Position numbers and translations under genes: made by a program. The notes beneath the pieces were generated by a model that saw nothing but the letters and a program-made list of their open reading frames with translations, was not told the origin of the DNA and did not search any database. This document shows, piece after piece, positions 59,757 through 64,000 of a DNA stretch of 64,000 nt. The DNA comes from a bacterium. GTDB lineage: Bacteria > Zixibacteria > MSB-5A5 > CAIYYT01. Position 1 is the stretch's first letter; every line of letters starts with the position of its first letter. The stretch lies in NCBI GenBank assembly GCA_016708315.1, contig JADJGC010000023.1, positions 434,001-498,000 on the forward strand. The letters run 5' to 3'.

Positions 59757-61694
59757 TTAGTCTGTGCGTTTGATTCGAATGCGACGCGTAACTGTCTTGC
59801 CGTCGGCAGTGACTTTGATGTAATAGACGCCATCGGGAGCGGCGCTAATATCAATCGGGAGCATGACTTCCTTGACACCCTGATAGAGATTATCGAGGAC
59901 AGTCTCCACCCCGCTTTCTTCGATAATGCGTACTTGCAGCTCGGTGCGACGATTCAGGAATATGTCGATGTCGAAGATACCCTTGTTGCGCGCTGGGAAT
60001 GGGTTGACGATCGGCAGATCGGCGAATGCGACCTCCGGGATTGTGCCGGGGACAACCCGGAAGGAATGGCGGACTTCGCTGCCAAAGTCGGAGTTGAATG
60101 CTTTGAGTAGTCGACCGGGGACATCAAGCAAACGGGCGTAACCATAGCCGCCATCGGGATTGAACCAAAAGTCGAGGCCGTCGCCGGCTGAATCTGAGAC
60201 AACCAGTTCATAGCAGCCGGGTGGGAGAAACAACGTATCGCGATAGGTAGTATTGATGGTCATTGATCCAAGTTGGCGTTCATAAACGACTTCGCCATCA
60301 GAGTTTGTGATCGAGTAGCTGGTTTGACTGGTGTCGGCATTAGTGCGAATTGCCAACACCACCGTCGTGTCATAAACCGGTGTTGCCGGGACTGCCGAGA
60401 CCGCGATGTTGTCATCCGGATACTCATCTTCGGCGCCGTTGGGAGATTCGAGTTTGACTAAGAACGTCGTTTCGTTGTTGGGAGCGATGACACCTGGAAG
60501 TGCTACGGCTGTGATTTCTTGCGAGTAGAGTTCTCCAGCCCAATTGAACGTGTATTGAGGCGGCAGACCGTGACCGTAGCCAATGGTCAATGAGCGCAGA
60601 ATGTCCCGGCCGTTATTCTTGATGATAATTAATGGGCTGGCGCAAGCCGGGTTCGGCCGCGAGTACTCGTCAAGAGCACTGGGGATTAGGATCTCGGCGA
60701 TTGACACGTCATTCACTGCCCACGGTTCTGTATAGTGGAACAAATGGGAGTGGATAAAGTAGTTTGCTGTCGGTTTGCTGTTGTTGACGTATGGCTCCAT
60801 CTCGATGTCAATCTTGTGAGTCGTAATGGGCGACGTAGTTAAGTCATAGATATCGGGTTGGACGATTTCGCCGGGACACCAGTTGGCGCGGTCGAATATC
60901 CAAGTACCGGCCTGCGGGTAGAGCGGATTGATGCCGCATTCGCGCCACATGGGCCGCTCATCAATCAACTCGTCATCGTAATAGACGCGACGGTACTTCT
61001 TGCAGAACTCGGCACAGTTTTCCACATCGTCCATGCCGTGACCGGTTTGGACAATTCGGAATCGGGCGACTGCGGCACTGTCGGGGCTGGTGAAGTTTCT
61101 CGGTGCGAGGATGTTCTCTATCGGGCGAGCAGTATCGCCAAACGGGATCGATCCCTGCCAGAGAGTGTCGAATCCGAGGCATTTCATCGGAGGCGGACCT
61201 TCGGTTATTGCAAAATCGAGACTTACCAGCCAGCCGCGATCGGTATTGCTTTCATATCCGGTGTGGACGAAATCGACCTCGACGGAATCGTGGAGGAAAG
61301 GCGAATAGTCGGTGATGTCGAGATGCCAGGTAAACGACCAGGTCGAGTCGAAGCGTGCACCGTAGGGAGAAATCAGTCGGGCTATTTCAATGTCGCGAGA
61401 AGGCGAGATTTCGTCGCCGAGTCGGCGCAAGTACACACCGTCGATATAGTCCCACTCGCCGCATTTCAAGCCGTCGGGGCATTGATAGGTGACGTAGAGA
61501 ATCACCTTGCGGTACTCGACATCACGGGACGGAAATTCTGTCCACTTGGGGTAAGAGTTAGTCCCTTTAGTTGGATCGGTTACGACTTTGGTTTGTCGAT
61601 GTGAGATGACGTGAATTGGATCGGCAGAGTACGCAGCCGTCGCAATAAACAAAAGCAGTAGAAGTCCAGAAACTGTCATCAAGCGTTTTGGCAT
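59757..61694 (-). CDS. Secreted PNGase F-like peptide:N-glycosidase with C-terminal sorting domain
   Basis: 645 residues. Signal peptide LLLLLFIATAAYSAD. Two beta-jellyroll-type halves match the bacterial PNGase F family: KVILYVTYQCPDGLKCGEWD in the first, with the Cys-x-x-Cys/GEWD block where the catalytic Asp sits. The second carries FRIVQTGHGMDDVENCAEFC, then DERPMWRECGINPLYPQAGTW and IFDRANWCPGEIV. These Cys, Trp and Gly blocks are the strongest part of the match. PNGase F removes intact N-glycans from asparagine by hydrolysing the amide bond. The C-terminus has an FlgD-like type IX-style domain (PIVNPFPARNKGIFDIDIFL ... DGVYYIKVTADGK ... RIRIKR), so it is probably surface-bound. Without modelling I cannot confirm every catalytic residue. 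Confidence 0.85.
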   Translation of the reverse strand: MPKRLMTVSGLLLLLFIATAAYSADPIHVISHRQTKVVTDPTKGTNSYPKWTEFPSRDVEYRKVILYVTYQCPDGLKCGEWDYIDGVYLRRLGDEISPSRDIEIARLISPYGARFDSTWSFTWHLDITDYSPFLHDSVEVDFVHTGYESNTDRGWLVSLDFAITEGPPPMKCLGFDTLWQGSIPFGDTARPIENILAPRNFTSPDSAAVARFRIVQTGHGMDDVENCAEFCKKYRRVYYDDELIDERPMWRECGINPLYPQAGTWIFDRANWCPGEIVQPDIYDLTTSPITTHKIDIEMEPYVNNSKPTANYFIHSHLFHYTEPWAVNDVSIAEILIPSALDEYSRPNPACASPLIIIKNNGRDILRSLTIGYGHGLPPQYTFNWAGELYSQEITAVALPGVIAPNNETTFLVKLESPNGAEDEYPDDNIAVSAVPATPVYDTTVVLAIRTNADTSQTSYSITNSDGEVVYERQLGSMTINTTYRDTLFLPPGCYELVVSDSAGDGLDFWFNPDGGYGYARLLDVPGRLLKAFNSDFGSEVRHSFRVVPGTIPEVAFADLPIVNPFPARNKGIFDIDIFLNRRTELQVRIIEESGVETVLDNLYQGVKEVMLPIDISAAPDGVYYIKVTADGKTVTRRIRIKRTD

Positions 61695-61768
61695 AATTGC
61701 GAAGTTAAGAACTTTGCATTTCGACGCAAGAGAATCTTAGCGGGGCAATTAAGAACGCAACTGTGATT

Positions 61769-63223
61769 CTATCGTCTGCCGGTACGGCGCGGCGCTTTGC
61801 GTCCGAACGTTCTTTCGCGCTCAGGTTGCTGAGCGGCGGGTCGCTGCGGATGCTGATGCGACTGCTCGGAGCCTTGCGGGGCATCGGGACGGCGCTGTCT
61901 CGGACCGCGAGGCGCTTCATTGCGGCGCGGGCGCTGATATCGCGGCTGTTCAGATGATCTTGAGGACTCCTGACGTCGCGGACGCGGATAGGCCGGGCGA
62001 TCACCATGATCGGCCGGTTCCGGTTTTAGGCGCGGACGCTCCGGCGGTAGCTGCGGGAGCTGCATCACGGGAAGCGCGGTACGAATCAGTTGTTCGATAC
62101 GGCGCACTTCGCCGCGCTGATCAAAAGTCGCAAAGGAAATAGCGCGTCCAGCGAGACCGGCACGACCAGTGCGGCCAATACGATGCACATAGTCTTCGGA
62201 ATTGGAAGGAAGATCGTAATTGATGACCAGTTCAATACCAGAGACATCGATACCACGGGCGGCAATATCGGTGGCAATCAGGACACGGTACTTACCCGAC
62301 TTGAATCCTTCGAGCGCGTCGCGACGCTGGCCGAGACTGCGGTTCGAGTGAATTTCGGCGGCATTGTGCCCCATGATTTTGACTTGGCGCGTAAGATTTT
62401 TCGCTGCGTGTTTGGTGCGCGTGAAGGTGAGCACCGGGCCGGGATACTGCTGAAGGAGAACTTCGAGCAGACGGCTCTTGGCGCCGCGATCCACGAAGAA
62501 AACTTCCTGCGTAACTTTGTCAGCGGCAGTGCCGGGACGTGCGATTTCGACCTGCACCGGGAGTTCCATGTGACGCTGGGCGATTACGACGATTTCTTTC
62601 GGCATGGTCGCCGAGAATAACATCGTCTGGCGCGTCTTGGGCAGAAGGCTGAGAATTTTATTTATCTGCGGGGCAAACCCCATGTCGAGCATGCGGTCAG
62701 CCTCATCAAGAACGAGAATCTCAATATCGGAAAGATTGACTATGCGTTGTTCGATAAAGTCGATTAATCGTCCGGGTGTGGCGATGATGACTCGCGGCTT
62801 CTTCTCGAGTGCGTAGCGCTGCGGACCCAATGGAGTTCCACCGATTAAGACTGCCGTGCGCAATCCCAAGTGTCGACCGACGCCCTGAAGTGCTTCATCA
62901 ACCTGAATAGCCAGTTCGCGGGTTGGAAGCAGTATTAGTCCACGGCCCTTGATTTGTGCCAGACGCTGAATCATCGGAATGCCGAATGCAAGCGTCTTGC
63001 CGGTACCGGTTTGGGCGATGGCGATGACGTCTTTGCCTTCGATACCTATAGGGATAGAACGTTTCTGTATTGGTGTCGGTTCAATAAACTTCAGTCGAGC
63101 AATTGCATCCATGAGGTTAGGAGCGATTCCAAGTCCGGAAAATCCGGCTGCAGCTGGTTTCTTGGCAGTTTCTGTTTCTTTGACTTCTTGACGCGGTATT
63201 AGTCTATGTGATTTCTGGGGCAC
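61769..63223 (-). CDS. DEAD-box RNA helicase (RhlE-like)
   Basis: 484 residues from GTG 63223, with AGAGGA about 10 bases upstream. All helicase motifs are present: Q-motif FIEPTPIQKRSIP, motif I AQTGTGKT, Ia PTRELA, GG and TPGR, motif II DEAD, motif III SAT, and motif VI HRIGRTGRAG, with DIAARGIDV before it. The last 90 residues are a basic Arg/Gln/Pro/Ser-rich tail (RPRRQESSRSSEQPRYQRPR, RTFGRKAPRRTGRR) typical of RhlE-type proteins that contact RNA or ribosomes. Probable role: cold- or stress-related RNA remodelling, ribosome assembly or mRNA decay. Monocistronic. Confidence 0.95.
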   Translation of the reverse strand: MPQKSHRLIPRQEVKETETAKKPAAAGFSGLGIAPNLMDAIARLKFIEPTPIQKRSIPIGIEGKDVIAIAQTGTGKTLAFGIPMIQRLAQIKGRGLILLPTRELAIQVDEALQGVGRHLGLRTAVLIGGTPLGPQRYALEKKPRVIIATPGRLIDFIEQRIVNLSDIEILVLDEADRMLDMGFAPQINKILSLLPKTRQTMLFSATMPKEIVVIAQRHMELPVQVEIARPGTAADKVTQEVFFVDRGAKSRLLEVLLQQYPGPVLTFTRTKHAAKNLTRQVKIMGHNAAEIHSNRSLGQRRDALEGFKSGKYRVLIATDIAARGIDVSGIELVINYDLPSNSEDYVHRIGRTGRAGLAGRAISFATFDQRGEVRRIEQLIRTALPVMQLPQLPPERPRLKPEPADHGDRPAYPRPRRQESSRSSEQPRYQRPRRNEAPRGPRQRRPDAPQGSEQSHQHPQRPAAQQPERERTFGRKAPRRTGRR

Positions 63224-63479
63224 GCGGGCGATATCCTCTCTGGAATTATTGCTGGGAGAGCGTTACGAACATTGCAATTAATCAATAGACCGCAAATTGA
63301 GGAGTAAGTCAAGGGAAATAAGGGCTGGTGGACGCAAAGCGCACTGGCGCGCAATCGTATTTTCAGTTTATTTTGGCTCGATAATCAGTAAATTAGCGCA
63401 CCATGATCATAGAGAATGAGTTTCCAAGAGCGCGCGACATCTTCGAACTCGCTGCTGGAGAATTGAATTGAGCGGATCA
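63224..63479. other. Divergent intergenic region
   Basis: About 256 bases between the helicase and the CapK-like gene. A short minus-strand frame at 63385-63588 overlaps the downstream gene and has no support. No clear promoter seen. Confidence 0.3.
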
Positions 63480-64000
63480 ATGTTCGAGTCGTTAAGACGA
63501 TGGCGTCACACAATGTTGCCGCTTCCTGTGAAGTATGGAAGCCGATTCCGAGAGGTATATAAGTTCCTTCAGGAGCATCAGAACGCAAGCCGCGAGGAAT
63601 TGGAGTCTTATCAATGGATGCGGATCAAGGCGGTGCTTGAGTATGCCAACTCACACGTGCCGTTTTACCAAAGGCGATTCAAGTCGATTGGGATGTTGCC
63701 AAGTGATATAAAGTCGCGGGAAGACTTCAGAAAGATCCCCTATCTGACGCGCGAAGATGTAACCACGTATCTTGAAGAACTAAAATCGGACGAGTTCGAA
63801 AAACTGAAGCCGGTGCAGACGGTCACAAGCGGGACCAGCCGCGATCGGTTGAAGATATTCCGCTCGGCGGAAGGCGAAGTCTGGCGCAAAGCGATGATGT
63901 GGCGGCACTTTCACAATATCGGCTATCGGTTTCGCGATCCGAGAGTGCAGTTCACCGGAAAGCTGAGATTTCTGCCCGAGGGCAGATTCACCAATATCGA
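63480..64000 (+). CDS. CapK/phenylacetate-CoA-ligase-like adenylate-forming protein (3' end outside window)
   Basis: 173 residues visible from ATG 63480 (GAGCGG just upstream); TTG 63468 with GGAG at 7 bases is an alternative start. The frame is open to the right edge. The sequence matches the N-terminal part of CapK/PaaK-like proteins: MRIKAVLEYANSHVPFYQRR, DFRKIPYLTREDVTTYLEEL and the P-loop-like TVTSGTSRDRLKIFRS, where TSGTS is the nucleotide-binding motif of the adenylate-forming superfamily. Such proteins often lie in capsule or exopolysaccharide loci and may activate acyl or aryl groups. The continuation of a glycan locus to the right of this window is likely. Confidence 0.8.
   Translation, partial: MFESLRRWRHTMLPLPVKYGSRFREVYKFLQEHQNASREELESYQWMRIKAVLEYANSHVPFYQRRFKSIGMLPSDIKSREDFRKIPYLTREDVTTYLEELKSDEFEKLKPVQTVTSGTSRDRLKIFRSAEGEVWRKAMMWRHFHNIGYRFRDPRVQFTGKLRFLPEGRFTNI

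Overview
This window reads as a chromosomal stretch of an uncultured, didermic bacterium, most likely Candidatus Zixibacteria or a close relative in the Fibrobacteres-Chlorobi-Bacteroidetes (FCB) superphylum. That is an inference. It rests on many secreted proteins ending in paired dockerin-like modules with the ISDAVYLIxYIFxGGPAP signature, on others ending in FlgD-like or type IX-style C-terminal domains (NFPNPFNP ... SGVYFYK ... MLLLK), on outer-membrane barrel proteins, and on a mid-range GC content. Promoters are clearly sigma-70-like (TTGACA, about 17 bp, TATnnT) and many genes have good Shine-Dalgarno sites.

Layout. 1-12 kb: two adjacent minus-strand surface proteins with cohesin-like and dockerin-like modules, and a third paralogue at 9.2 kb. 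Between them lies a heavy-metal RND efflux locus: an inner-membrane pump with a broken C-terminus, a frameshifted periplasmic adaptor with a His-rich N-terminus, and a small Cys-rich exported protein. A small membrane-protein gene at 11.6-12.1 kb carries two frameshifts. 12-25 kb: an exported M3 peptidase, an SPFH/ribbon-helix-helix operon with its own operator-like boxes, a DUF5916 outer-membrane protein, an exported M13 peptidase, an exported TldD/PmbA-type pair and a CoA-binding protein. 25-33 kb: a NifU/IscU-like scaffold, a thioredoxin-fold protein, an orphan flagellin-like protein facing an unknown coiled-coil protein, a DUF1579 protein and a 1.1 kaa secreted multidomain protein. 33-38 kb: a glycan locus (frameshifted GT-C type membrane glycosyltransferase, two acyltransferase-like proteins, a flippase). 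38-40 kb: a multihaem cytochrome gene interrupted by an in-frame UAG. 40-47 kb: housekeeping genes (POT transporter, tRNA-Ser, NUDIX, queG, O-methyltransferase, AlkD-like, DCC protein, nfo, msrB). 47-56 kb: two paralogous exported M43-type metalloproteases and a third protein with thrombospondin-type-3 repeats and dockerin tails, with a YbaK-like deacylase, a squalene-synthase-like enzyme and a CADD-like enzyme between them. 56-64 kb: a Wzi-like barrel, ispE, spoVG, tRNA-Gln, a GYD protein, a PNGase F-like secreted glycoamidase, a DEAD-box helicase, and the start of a CapK/phenylacetate-CoA-ligase-like gene.

How it fits together. Exported M3, M13 and M43 peptidases, a PNGase F-like glycoamidase, TldD/PmbA homologues and a proton-oligopeptide transporter suggest a cell that degrades (glyco)proteins outside the cytoplasm and imports peptides. 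The dockerin-like and FlgD-like tails look like two alternative surface or secretion tags. Several genes carry indels or a stop: both pump subunits, the small membrane protein, the glycosyltransferase and the cytochrome. The core housekeeping genes are intact. From sequence alone I cannot tell real gene decay from assembly errors.
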